DNA of 27,500 nt from Tubiluchus corallicola (GCA_030141605.1 JAQGDQ010000934.1:1-27500); one strand, 5' to 3'. Counted from the stretch's first letter, positions 8,473 through 19,232 are shown. Translations and numbers: made by a program. The notes: generated by a model from the letters alone, not told the origin.

Positions 8473-9125
8473 CAGTGGTGGCTCGTAGCTAAAATTAGTG
8501 GGGGTGCTGCAAAATTAAAATTTTTTTAGCCATTGTTTTAATACTGTGAAAATGAAACAAACATATGAAATTATAATGTTGTAATTGTAATTTGAAACAG
8601 GCAAACTAATTTAAACTTAACCTTGATAAACTCCTAAACAAAAACATTGTTTTCTTACGAATAGCCTAAATTGTCGCAGTTCAAGAACATGGCAGTACAC
8701 GGCTTTTAAACACGTGACAACTGACAACACGTACTGCACTGAGCCACAGTACTCTTCCTACCTAAACTACAGCGTTTTATCTCAGACATGTGCGCATGGC
8801 CGCATGCGCACAACAACCAAACATCGCATTGCTTGGGCTGTGAAGCAAATTGTACTTCCCTCACGTGCTCCGGTTCCGCACAAGTATAAAGAAAGAACTA
8901 AAGAAAAAAGACTTATTATATTGAATATTATGGATAATAATGAATGAAAACAGGGGGTGCTGCAGTACCACAGTACCTATACACGAGCCGCCACAGGGGG
9001 TGCTGCAGCACCACAGTACCTATACACGAGCCGCCACAGGGGGTGCTGCAGTACCACAGTACCTATACACGAGCCGCCACAGGGGGTGCTGCAGTACCAC
9101 AGTACCTATACACGAGCCGCCACTG
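8473..9125. mobile_element. Non-autonomous hAT element (653 bp) with amplified right end
   Basis: The left terminus CAGTGGTGGCTCGT matches the right terminus ACGAGCCGCCACTG inverted, with one mismatch. The flanks are ATTAGTTG on both sides (8465-8472 and 9126-9133), a perfect 8-bp target duplication, which together with CAG termini indicates hAT. The left end also holds GGGGGTGCTGC near the terminus, mirrored in the right end. There is no transposase. A hairpin with perfect 10-bp arms TGTGCGCATG/CATGCGCACA lies at 8789-8812. The short frames inside have no recognisable product. Confidence 0.9.
8951..9123. repeat. 43-bp tandem repeat, 4 units, made from the hAT right terminus
   Basis: Four units of 43 bp each contain CAGGGGGTGCTGCAG and ACGAGCCGCCAC. 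The latter is the inner part of the right terminal inverted repeat of the hAT element, so the transposon end itself has been multiplied in tandem. Units are nearly identical; one has GCAGCACC in place of GCAGTACC. Confidence 0.93.
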
Positions 9126-9373
9126 ATTAGTTGTCAAAAACGCTCAAAAATGGCAAAGAACCGTAATCAACTAACACCTTGGAAAATGTGCATCACTTTT
9201 AAAGCATGTCAGTTTATAAGGCAATTGATCAAAAAGTCAAGGATAAAAATATTCCTGTGAGAATACAAAGCGGAAAGTAGAGTAAAATGATGACAGAGAA
9301 CATTAGTGAACGCATTTATTGATTTTAATTCACCTTTAAACTCAGTGTTGGTCAGTTTGAACACAGCATCACC

Positions 9374-9807
9374 AATTGATCTAGATTTAATTGGAATTGA
9401 ACTGAATTTGGGTTGCAGAAAAGGGTGCGCGTGCGTGCGTGAGTGCGTGCGTGTGTGTGTAAAAAGGACAGCAACCACAAAAGTGATCAACTAAGAAACG
9501 ATGAATTGATCTGGATTTAATTGGAATTGAACCGAATTTGGGTTACAGAAAAGGGTGTGCGTGCATGCGTGCGTGCGTGTGTGTGTGAAAAAAGGACTGC
9601 AACCACAAAAGTGATCAACCAAGAAACGATGAATTGATCTGGATTTAATTGGAATTGAACCGAATTTGGGTTACAGAAAAGGGTGTGCGTGAGTGCGTGC
9701 GTGCGTGCGTGAGTGAGTGAAAAAAGGACAGCAACCACAAAAGTGATCAACTAATAACACGATGAATTGACCTGGATTTAATTGGAATCGAACCGAATTT
9801 GGGTTAC
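9374..9807. repeat. Tandem repeat of about 130 bp, 3.3 copies, with internal GT/CGTG tract
   Basis: AATTGATCT(A/G)GATTTAATTG recurs at 9374, 9504, 9632 and 9765 (spacing 130, 128 and 133). Each full unit includes a GTGCGTGCGTGTGTG microsatellite that accounts for the length differences, then AAAAGGACAGCAACCACAAA. The last copy is partial. No gene is visible. The short flank 9808-10062 is AT-rich and featureless. Confidence 0.92.
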
Positions 9808-10062
9808 GTGTGAGTGAAAATGTCGAAAGTTACCAAGAAGCCTTTTGATTCAATTCTTTTGACAAAATTCACTTCAGTCGATCAGCTAGTGGCCAAAGTC
9901 TAATCACATGAAATGTATCGCTATGAGGTTTAGCTACCTCTAACCGGGTTTTTGATTTTACTTACCAAATAAATAAAATAAAAGATGCGTGTACTAACAT
10001 TAAATTATGAGCTTCAGTAAAAACGAACACTTGTCCCTCAGGGAAGCAATAATTCGTAAAAC

Positions 10063-10748
10063 AAAAGCTGTGAAAGTCATGTTTGAAGTTGTAGATCACT
10101 CACTTGTAGAACAAGAATAAAAAATCTATAATACATATTTGCACTGCATAAAATAGAAAAGTGTTTATTAAACTAAAGAAACATGAGTAGCATGACTGCT
10201 GCACTGAACACTGAGAGTGAGTGAGTCCTGCACTGAACACTGAGAGTTAGAGAGAGTCCCGCACTGAACACTGAGAGTTAGAGAGAGTCCCGCACTGAAC
10301 ACTGAGAATGAGAGAGTCCTGCACTGAACACTGAGAGTTAGAGAGTGTGGGAGCCTAAAGAAACATGAGTAGCACGACTGCTGCACTGCAATGAGAGTGA
10401 GTGAGTCCTGCACTGAACACTGAGAGTTAGAGAGAGTCCCGCACTGAACACTGAGAATTAGAGACTCCTGCACTGAACACTGAGAATTAGAGACTCCTGC
10501 ACTGCAATGAGAGTTAGAGCGACTAGAAAGTAAAACCAGTCAGTATATATAGGTATAGGTGACCTATGCAGACTTGCAAAGGCTTCAAAAAACCATTAAT
10601 TTAAAATAGGGAGAGAACCAGTGAATATGCATTCACTGGACCATACAATTATACTGGAGGTAAGTCAGCTGGTAGAATGTAACAGGATTAGTTCATAGAT
10701 GGCAGCACCTAATTAAAAATGTACAATTACAACTTCCACAAAAGCTAA
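10063..10748 (-). mobile_element. Dispersed repeat family 3, copy A, LTR-like, with internal minisatellite
   Basis: The copy is homologous over most of its length to 19233-19682 in the opposite orientation. Read on the minus strand it runs from TGTGGAAGTTGTAA, through a near-palindrome (10618-10639), a TATA-like segment and a CTAACTCTCAGTG-rich block, to an AATAAACACT poly(A)-type signal and then AACATGACTTTCACAG. TG start, TATA, then AATAAA is the order expected of an LTR, but no primer-binding site or pol sequence is seen. Its middle is expanded into a minisatellite. Family assignment is inference. Confidence 0.6.
10190..10520. repeat. Minisatellite of about 29-bp units (CACTGAACACTGAGAGTTAG type)
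   Basis: About ten imperfect units read roughly CTGCACTGAACACTGAGAGTTAGAGAG. The block GAGTAGCA(T/C)GACTGCTGCACTG occurs twice (about 10184 and 10366), so a larger segment was also duplicated. Copy B of the family has only two or three such units, so the expansion is specific to this copy. Confidence 0.9.
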
Positions 10749-11310
10749 AGAAACTGCAAATGTCGACCAATGAGCTCTGACGCCATGATTTATAACACTC
10801 AAATAAGAAATTAATTCAGCCACCTGCCTAGTTCCCAGTTTCATTATTCACGGTTCAGCGGATTTAGGACGTTGTGTGGCGGAGGTAATAGGGAAGCCAT
10901 GGCGGAGGTAACAGGGAAGCCAGGTTTTTGACTAATGGCACAGTTATTGAGCGAAAAACAACAGCCATAAATTACATCATAATATAAAGGAAAGACTCAC
11001 TCAATAAACGAATCAGATGCAATTGTGACAGATACAGGATGATGTTCTAGGTGAGATTAAGGTCTACAGCCAAGTTTACTGGTCGGGATTCAGGCCGGCT
11101 TAATGCAGCAGGATAGGAACCTAGTTTACTACTAAAAGGAATCCTCAAAGATCACTCAATGACCCGGTAAAGGTATTTTAACCACGTTCACTTGTGCTAA
11201 TATAATAATATGTATCATATTACATAACGTATCCACATAATATATTCTCCCTCAGCTGGGAAAACAGTAAGAATGAGTATGGCAATGAAAGTGAAACTGC
11301 TCAGAGGAAG
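10749..11310. other. No gene seen; small duplication
   Basis: This is AT-rich non-coding sequence. The only structure noted is a short direct duplication at about 10880-10921 (GGCGGAGGTAA(T/C)AGGGAAGCCA, twice). Confidence 0.5.
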
Positions 11311-11375
11311 TTTCAAACTAGGTGGTCACCCATCCATTCAGTGATCAGCCTACACACTGCTTAACCGATCACAAG
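11311..11375 (-). mobile_element. 5S-rRNA-derived SINE head or degenerate 5S pseudogene
   Basis: Read on the minus strand, GATCGGTTAAGCAGTGTG, then CTGATCACTGAATGGATGGGTGACCACCT parallels the 3' half of eukaryotic 5S rRNA (GAAGCTAAGCAGGGT, then CTTGGATGGGTGACCGCCT). The similarity stops at about CTAG, after which an unrelated sequence follows. That fits a SINE3-type element (5S-derived head joined to a LINE-type tail) or a decayed pseudogene. It is too diverged to be a functional 5S gene and no T-run terminator follows. Confidence 0.55.
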
Positions 11376-11580
11376 CACACACTGAGTAACCACTGATTCA
11401 CTGATAATTAGTTCCCAAGCAGAATTGACTCTGTAGTACCTCAAAAGATTCACGGTGCATTTGAGTCCATTGTCACATGAGCACTGGTTGAGGGACCAGT
11501 AGGTTGAGTGACTAGAAACTGAATGACGCAGTACTCGTTTTGTACTCAATCCTGAATGTTCAATTATAGATTAACAAAAG

Positions 11581-11740
11581 TACTCATTCTCAGATCCCGC
11601 AACGTCAATAACTAGAATAACTCATTCTCAGTGTGTCCAATCTGAGTAACCAACATACTCATTCTCAGATCCCTCAATGTCAACAACTAGAATAACTCAT
11701 TCTCAGTGTGTCCAATCTGAGTAATCAACACACTCATTCA
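11581..11740. repeat. 75-bp unit in two tandem copies
   Basis: TACTCATTCTCAGATCCC recurs at 11581 and 11656, and both copies continue through AACTAGAATAACTCATTCTC and GTGTGTCCAATCTGAGTAA. The pattern ACTCATTC/GAGTAA also occurs in scattered form upstream (11385-11560), so the region may be an older, decayed minisatellite. Confidence 0.85.
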
Positions 11741-12905
11741 CAGAACCTCCACTTACATTCACCTAATTTTAATTCTGCATCAATCCTATTACTCAAAGCA
11801 GAATAACCAGAAGTAAAATATTCCAACCAGATCGCGTTTGGTGGATCAGTCATCCAGACTACTGAGTTCGGTTTACTTCTAGGATTTCGAGATGTGGTTT
11901 CCTTGGAAATTTCCAGAAGACCGCCCGGGTTTGTTTAACCCGACCGTCTGATAAGAAATCGTCTGCAAAGCAGCAAATCATTGGGTACAGATGATATAAG
12001 AGTTTATTTAGTGAATGTGTCCCAGAAAGGCATGGCTTGCGCAATATCTTATCGATCACCACGATCAGCTTTGACGGTGGTAAATAAATATTTTAAAATG
12101 TAAACCACGTGTTCTTGTGTTAAAAAGTTTTACTAAAAAGTATTTTGGATATTATTGTCGTGACGCTAAAGTTGTCGCTGGGGTGTTTTGGGGAGAGCCA
12201 ACAACCGACATTGGCAGGTTTATCAGACTGTTTTTGTAGTTGCGATGTTCGTGTTAAACAGATGAAATCAATGGTTGAAAACATGGTTTAACTTTACGAT
12301 CTGTATTTTACTCAAAATCATAGTCTCATAGTCAATCCACATATACCGGAAAACGGTAAACATAATCAACAGTAGCAAACAAAAGTTAAAGTAAATACAT
12401 CAGCCAATATATCATGGCACCTGAGTCTCAACGTTATTATAACCACACAACTGTTTAAGCCTATTGCTTGTCCTCTAATCTTGCTACCAAGTGTGAAAAA
12501 CTACTACATTCACACAGAAGCCCAGTAACCCAGTTCCATACAAACATATAGCAGTAGCAAGTACATATATATCTTGGAAACTTCCAAGTATACAAACAGA
12601 TGTCAGCACTGACTTAGTGGTAATGAAAAACTAAAGTTTAAAACTACAAATCAAAATTAATAATAAACTGTAAATTAAATGCTCGCATCTGCGACAATTA
12701 TCTAAATAACTTCTAATGACTATCATTTCAGGATGGGTGGTCAACCATTTTTAATTCAGAACGTTCCAAACAAAGCCAATGCTCAATCAGAGTAAGGTTC
12801 TACAGTAGAAATATAAGAATATGAATAAATGTACAGAAAAATAGAATGAATTCAGACAAATGTGGCGCTGACAGAACTGTGTGAAGTTGTAGTTAACAGG
12901 AAACA
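11741..12905. other. No gene or repeat recognised
   Basis: The sequence is non-coding in appearance. A 67-codon minus-strand frame at 11859-12062 has no recognisable motif and no paralog in the window, so I do not call it. No tRNA-like or LINE-like sequence was recognised. Confidence 0.4.
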
Positions 12906-13370
12906 ATTTCAAACTCTTTGCAAATGTTGGCTTAATTGTAGCAGTGCTCGTTCCAAGTAAATTACAGGAGTGGGTGACGAGGGAGTCTATACTACATGAG
13001 CGAGCGTTGAGCGTTTGTGATACATCAGTAATTGTGAACATTAAAGGAAACATTAAAGGAAAACCAGATGATTGTTTAGACTCAATCTCATTTTAATTTA
13101 TTACCCAAAACATAAATTTTGCTGCCTTTAAAAGTTAACAATTGTTTCTTATATTTGAATAATTAGCTTTGAAAGATAATTAACGGCAACCGAACGTTTA
13201 AGGAAATTTGAGTATCCAAGGTAATTACTATTTAATGAAATTTGAGTATCCAAGGTAATTATTATATAATCTAAGCTTTGATTTAAAAAAGCTATTGTAG
13301 TTTTTAAAATTTTAGAGCATTCTTTATTCTGAACTAATGTTTACACAATCATCCGGTTTTCCTTTAAAGA
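12906..13370 (+). mobile_element. Dispersed repeat family 1, copy C, with conserved coding tail
   Basis: The copy matches the reverse strand of 18335-18930. A frame open from 12917 to the TAA at 13094-13096 encodes 59 aa containing IVAVLVPSKLQEWVTRE and ALSVCDTSVIVNIKGNIKG. Copy D has the same frame with only a few substitutions and the same stop. After the stop the family's 3' sequence follows, but the CRE-containing GC-rich centre is deleted and TTTGAGTATCCAAGGTAATTA is duplicated (about 13207-13263). At the right end, 13348-13369 is an inverted near-copy of 13046-13067. I do not recognise the protein. Confidence 0.75.
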
Positions 13371-13676
13371 AAAGTTACTCGAGGAAAAATTGGATTTATA
13401 AGCAGCAGTTCCGCATGCATCAAGGAATGTGCAGTTTAAAAACATGGCAAGCAGCAGCACAATGAGAAAGTACAAACACAGAGATGAGACGTCCTCAAAG
13501 TATCTGGCACAGAGGTACCTTAGAAGAGGTTCAACGAAACAACAGACTTTGATTGGTGTTCAATTTTTGCTCTGATTCACCACTGTTTCGATCGTGTAAA
13601 AAATTTTATTTTAAATTTGTAACCAACAATTACAAACCTTATGAGAGCTTGTCTTACTTAGGTAAATCAAAGTGTT

Positions 13677-13680
<4 letters not shown>
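13371..13680. other. No feature recognised
   Basis: AT-rich sequence without coding potential or obvious repeats, bounded by repeat copy C and a TA microsatellite. Confidence 0.4.
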
Positions 13681-13725
<45 letters not shown>

Positions 13726-13740
13726 GTTAATATATATATG
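13681..13740. repeat. (TA)n microsatellite
   Basis: About 40 bp of uninterrupted TA followed by imperfect TATATG units. Confidence 0.97.
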
Positions 13741-13765
13741 TACACATATGTATACAAATGTTCAG

Positions 13766-13881
13766 CATCGTTAAAACAAAACGTCGCTAAACAGGGAGTC
13801 GTTAAGCGAGAACTTCTGATATATATTTAGCAAGTCCTCGCTTAACGTCTCCCCGTTTAGCGACGTTTCGCTTTAACGGCG
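13766..13881. mobile_element. Inverted pair of Tigger/pogo-like transposon ends
   Basis: The arm 13766-13815 pairs with 13832-13881 (about 50 bp, roughly 85% complementary) around a 16-bp TA-rich spacer. Read outward from the spacer each arm gives A(A)GT(C/T)CTCGCTTAACG, CGTTTAGCGACGTTT and TTTAACG. The CTCGCTTAACGAC...TTTAACGACG style resembles terminal repeats of pogo/Tigger (Tc1/mariner) elements, recalled rather than searched. Further TTTTAACGACG at about 13921-13935 supports an element continuing rightward. The two ends lie head to head, with no transposase between. Confidence 0.55.
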
Positions 13882-13945
13882 ATTTTTTTGACACATTTTT
13901 TCACTTACCGACACAGTTTCGTTTTAACGACGATTTTTTTTCACT

Positions 13946-14407
13946 GTACAAAAGCGAGTTTTATTTTATTTTCCTAAAAAAACTTTCTTCCCTTAGTTCC
14001 ATAAGTTGACTTCGCGTCACGTGTCAAGTGACATTTCTTATAAATTCATATGCAAACATTGCTGGACTTTATATTACAACAGAGAGCAAATGTTATCATT
14101 AGAGGCGGAAATTTGCTCAGTGAGACAGCAGACAAAATTGTAGGCATTAAAAATCAACAAAATATATATGTTACTAATGATGACATGGGTGAATAAACAA
14201 CATCAAACAGGATGCGTGTACATACATGCTTCTACGTGATATAGAACGTTTCCACAAGCTGACTCGTAGCCCTCATCTTAATAAGGGCACTTTTCTAAAG
14301 AGTTATAAATTTCCTTCCTAAATCTCCACTAAATGCCGTTAGCACGTTCTTTCTATATGGTGTTGTGACGGGTGTGAAACCTCAAAAATGACTGTTTTAT
14401 GTTTTAT
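13946..14407. other. No gene seen
   Basis: Non-coding, AT-rich. It may include the inside of the Tigger-like element, but no coding trace or second terminus was found. Confidence 0.35.
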
Positions 14408-14419
14408 TATCCTAAAAAT

Positions 14420-14854
<435 letters not shown>

Positions 14855-14975
14855 TGCGTGTGTGTACATTCAGTCCCTAACCGTCCATCAGAGCGGCAGA
14901 CACGGCACTCACTCCTCAAAGAAGAACTTGGCTTCATATACTCCAGCCGCTCACATACTTGAGTATTTAACCTCC

Positions 14976-15174
14976 CATACTTGGAGCCGCTCCCGGTGCA
15001 GTTCAAACAAAACCCGCGAAACTTCCTATACCTGGAGCCGCCTCCGGTGCAGTTCAAACAAAACCCGCGAAACTTCCTATACCTGGAGCCGCCCCCGGTG
15101 CAGTTCAAACAAAACCCGCGAAACTTCCTATACCTGGAGCCACCCCGGGTGCAGTTCAAACAAAACCCGCGAAA
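14976..15174. repeat. 51-bp tandem repeat, about 4 units
   Basis: Units of 51 bp contain GCAGTTCAAACAAAACCCGC (at 14998, 15049, 15100 and 15151) and TACCTGGAGCCGC. The period is a multiple of three, so frames stay open on both strands, but the peptide repeats match nothing I know. It is flanked on both sides by ACTTGGCTTCATA (about 14927 and 15231), suggesting the array grew within a larger duplicated or mobile segment. Confidence 0.93.
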
Positions 15175-15389
15175 CGCAATCAGCGCCGCAGAAACTCAAA
15201 CTGCAGAGAACAATCGCAGCTCACAGCACGACTTGGCTTCATACGCAGTCGGTTTAGTTACGCGCTTGTTATACACAGAAGCAACATGTTAGTGAACAAA
15301 GTGAATGATGAGCGTGGCTTCAGTAACTGTGTCAGTCAAGCAGATCATGCGTTATTGTTGTGATTCGAGGTGAGAAACCAAATGTCTAC

Positions 15390-15795
15390 GTTCTGCGAGA
15401 TCTTAAACTGTGACATTAAAATGTGAAATTTTAAACTGTGATGTTAACAATTGTACGTCGTGTGAAATCTTAAATTGTGACAGTAAAGATCGTACGTCGT
15501 GTGAAATTTTAAGCTGTGATGTTAACAATTGTACGTTGTGTGAAATCTTAAATTGTGACATTAAAGATCGTATGTCGTGTGATATTTTAACCTGTGACAT
15601 TATAAATTGAACGTTGCGTGAAATCTTAAATTGTGACACATTAAAGATCGTACGCCGTGTGATATTTTAAGCTGTGACATTATAAATTGAACGTCGCGTG
15701 AAATCTTAAATTGTGACATTAAAGATCGTACGCCATGTGATATTTTAAGCTGTGACATTATGAATTGAACGTCGCGTGAAATCTTAAACTGTGGC
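15390..15795. repeat. 37-bp minisatellite, about 11 units, partly dimeric
   Basis: The units read roughly GTGAAATCTTAAA(T/C)TGTGAC plus a 17-bp half. In the left part two variants alternate, GATGTTAACAATTGTACGTC and GACATTAAAGATCGTACGTC, so the effective unit there is 74 bp. In the right part the variable half is GACATTATAAATTGAACGTC. CpG-containing GTACGTCG steps are frequently mutated to TG or CA. Confidence 0.93.
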
Positions 15796-16281
15796 ATTTT
15801 ATACAGTAGATGATAAGAGAATCTGTTCTTAATATCTAAAAAATCACACATGACTAAGCGTGACTAAACGCCTTTGTCACCAGCATCTGAGGATGTTATG
15901 AGAAAATTCGGTTGCAGTTGGACGGATGCAGGTAATTATGCTAATGTGATTAATGAGTGGCTATAATTATGATACGAAGCCACGTAAGAATTAAGAGTAG
16001 GCCGTTTCTGAAAGAGATATCTTCTAGAGAATGTCGAGGACGAGGAAAACTAAAGTAGAAATTATTTAGCTTTTTCCAAGTTGCAGAAGTTAGCTTAACC
16101 TTTTTTTGTATGATGCAGATAAAGACTATTAAGCTTCTCTATATAGTACGTAAATAAACTTGTAGTGTTAAGAAGCCATACAGTGGAAGACTGCCAGATC
16201 AGCAAGTAATAACAGCAAATAAATGATCATTTATGAATAATTTTCTTAACAAGCACGTGTGCTGTGTTGAATGGTACATGA
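15796..16281. other. No gene seen between two arrays
   Basis: AT-rich sequence with stops in all frames; no repeat match elsewhere in the window was noticed. Confidence 0.45.
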
Positions 16282-17712
16282 CAGACCTTCACCTGTGAAC
16301 CTATTCACACTTGTAACAAGAACAAACTGTAACCTAATCATCACTGTCCGTTTAAGACACCTTCAACTGTGAACATATTCACACTTGTAACAAGAACAAA
16401 ATGTAACCTAATCTTCACTGTCTCTTTAAGACACCTTCAGCTGTGAACCTATTCACACTTGTAACAAGAACCTATTCACACTTGTAACAAGAACAAACTG
16501 TAACCTAATCCTCACTGTCCCTTTAAGACACCTTCAGCTGTGAACCTATTCACACTTGTAACAAGAACCTATTCACACTTGTAACAAGAACAAACTGTAA
16601 CCTAATCCTCACTGTCCCTTTAAGACACCTTCACCTGTGAACCTATTCACACTTGTAACAAGAACAAACTGTAACCTAATCCTCACTGTCCCTTTAAGAC
16701 ACCTTCACCTGTGAACCTATTCACACTCGTAACAAGAACCTATTCACACTTGTAACAAGAACAAACTGTAACCTAGTCCTCACTGTAACGTTAAGACACC
16801 TTCAGCTGTGAACCTATTCACACTTGTAACAAGAACCTATTCAAACTTGTAACAAGAACAAAATGTAACCTAATCCTCACTGTCCCTTTAAGACACCTTC
16901 AGCTGTGAACCTATTCACACTTGTAACAAGAACCTATTCACACTTGTAACAAGAACAAACTGTAACCTAATCCTCACTGTCTGTTTAAGACACCTTCAGC
17001 TGTGAACCTATTCACACTTGTAACAAGAACCTATTCACACTTGTAACAAGAACCTATTCACACTGGTAACAAGAACCTATTCACACTTGTAACAAGAACA
17101 AACTGTAACCTAATCCTCACTCTCCCTTTAAGACACCTTCAGCTGTGAACCTATTCACACTTGTAACAAGAACCTATTCACACTGGTAACAAGAACCTAT
17201 TCACACTTGTAACAAGAACAAACTGTAACCTAATTCTCACTGTCCGTTTAAGACACCTTCACCTGTGAACCTATTCACACTTGTAACAAGAACCTATTCA
17301 CACTTGTAACAAGAACAAACTGTAACCTAGTCCTCACTATCCCTTTAAGACACCTTCAGCTGTGAACCAATTCACACTTGTAACAAGAACCTATTCACAC
17401 TTATAACAAGAACCTATTCACACTTGTAACAACAACCTATTCACACTTGTAACAAGAACAAACTGTAACCTAGTCCTCACTGTCCCTTTAAGACACATTC
17501 AACTGTGAACCTATTCACACTTGTAACAAGAACAAACTGTAACCTAGTCCTCACTGTCCCTTTAAGACACCTTCAGCTGTGAACCTGTTCACACTTGTAA
17601 CAAGAACCTATTCACACTTGTAACAAGAACCTATTCACACTTGTAACAAGAACCTATTCACACTTGTAACAAGAACAAAATGTAACCTAATCCTCACTGT
17701 AACTTTAAGACA
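16282..17712. repeat. Nested minisatellite: 74-bp outer unit, 23-bp inner unit
   Basis: Fourteen outer units are marked by GACACCTTCA(G/C)CTGTGAA and AACAAACTGTAACCTAATCC. Inside each, a 23-bp block ACCTATTCACACTTGTAACA+AGA occurs one to four times. By my count the inner numbers per outer unit are 1,1,2,2,1,2,2,2,4,3,2,4,1,4. Outer units are thus 74 bp plus multiples of 23. Two levels of expansion are acting on one array. No coding role is apparent. Confidence 0.95.
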
Positions 17713-18334
17713 CACGAAGGTACTTCTGTAGTCGAGTAAAGGTGCGTAATTTTTCCCATATCGAAAAATTGGTGCTATAGGAAGCTCATATTCACATGTG
17801 TACAAATACAGTAGCTTAGTCAACAAAGAGGGTTGATCATTAGGAAATTTCCATGCGCGTTGGCTAAAATGTATCTAATAGAAGGGCAAGGTAAACAGGT
17901 CATTCAATGATGCATAAATCACTTTTGTCACACATAAATGTCTGTAGAATTATTTATGTATGTGTGCGTGTGTCTGAACGCGTGTCTGTGCATTAACAAC
18001 ACCAAATCATAAAGTCAGTTCTAGTGCTCACGAGAGAGGAATTATCCTGTGCTCATGATTCATGAATAACAAGCATTTCTCTAAACGAAACTTGATTATA
18101 CAATTTTAGTTAGTAAATACGTTTTCGTGTGAGAGACTCAGATGTCTGAGGATTCACTTGGTAATAATGTAACTGGCTACAAGTACAAATTCAGTTGTTT
18201 AGCTTACAGCAAGGTCATTTATTACGATTGCAATAAACTAAGCATTAGGGTTTCGCGAAGAGGATCCTTCGTATATTAAACAATTAGATGTCTTTAAATA
18301 ATTAATTAAGATTAGATAATAATAACTTACATTA
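17713..18334. other. No gene or clear repeat
   Basis: AT-rich; a short alternating GTGTGCGTGTGTCTG tract lies at about 17960. No coding exon could be supported. Confidence 0.45.
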
Positions 18335-18930
18335 AATAATAATTACCTTAGATACTCAAATTTCGTTAAACTTTCAAAGCTACGCGCGGCTCAGTGAATC
18401 TACTAAGATTGGCAGCGGTGCCTTTTTGTCACATTCGCGTGGCCGACAAATAGAAGGCGGTACCGTGATAGCCATGATCATGAACTGCAGGGTTAGTTTC
18501 TGACGTCATATGATATAGAGCCCATTTTTGTGACATCACGCGTTTAAACAGTAATACTTACGCAAACGTGCTGGACGCGCAAGGGAAGATGCCTGCGATT
18601 GCATAAACTGTGGTTAGTTTCTGACGTAAGCAATAGCTGTGTTCGGTTGCCGTTAATTAACTTTCTAAGCTAATTATTCAAATATAAGAAACAATTGCTA
18701 ACTTTTAGAGGCAAGAAAATGTATATTTTGGACGGTAAATTAGAATGAGATTGAGTCTAAACAATTGTCCAGTCTTCCTTTAATGTTTCCTTTAATGTTC
18801 ACAATTACTGATGTATCACAAACACTCAACGCTCGCTCATGTAATATAAACTCCCTCGTCACCCACTCCTGTAATTTACTTGGAACGAGCACTGCTACAA
18901 TTACGCCAACCTTGCAAAGAGTTTGAAATG
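18335..18930 (-). mobile_element. Dispersed repeat family 1, copy D (most complete)
   Basis: On the minus strand this copy reads, in order: an open frame ending with the TAA near 18740 (IVAVLVPSKLQEWVTRE, CDTSVIVNIKGNIKG; near-identical to copy C), an AT-rich 3' region, then the GC-richer block with TGACGTCA (18501-18508) and a second CRE-like TGACGTAAG, and finally TTTGAGTATC. The frame extends about 10 codons further upstream than copy C's homology. Copy E has the downstream part. The class is unknown, but the shared stop position and amino-acid conservation argue that the tail was once translated. Confidence 0.75.
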
Positions 18931-19232
18931 ATTTTTCTCCAAGCGGGAGGTAATTTATCGACAAATTTTAGTTAGATAAACACTGACGAAGTCTAGAAAT
19001 GACACACTTGGGAAAAATTACAACCTCTCCATGAAAATGTTAATTTGCTTGGCTACACCCAGAGGGCGCAGGATGTAAATGGCACACAAACCTACAGGCA
19101 AAAGTTCACGATGTCATAATGTCTACCTTTACGTTTGACAAGTTGTATAAATTAAAGAACTCATAAGATGAAGTGAGAATTTTATAAATGAGTACCTCTG
19201 AAACTTGAACCAGCACAAATTAGCAGCAAAAG
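18931..19232. other. No feature recognised
   Basis: Non-coding spacer between two inverted repeat copies. CCCAGAGGGCGCAGG at about 19058 is a GC-rich motif like those seen at transposon edges, but without a partner. Confidence 0.4.

Noticed and set aside
8940-9260. Repeat protein from the 43-bp array
   Set aside because: 43 is not divisible by three, so the frame cycles; the open frame is accidental within a hAT terminal array.
11311-11375. Functional 5S rRNA gene
   Set aside because: Only the 3' half is recognisable, with several mismatches and no T-run terminator.
15403-15851. Repeat-protein frames (QFKISHDVRSLMS type) over the 37-bp array
   Set aside because: They depend on the 37-bp unit shifting frame and appear on both strands; no start, splice or homology support.
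18740-18964. Stand-alone host gene on the minus strand
   Set aside because: The frame is repeated in copy C and belongs to a dispersed family, so it is annotated as part of a mobile or retro-copied element.
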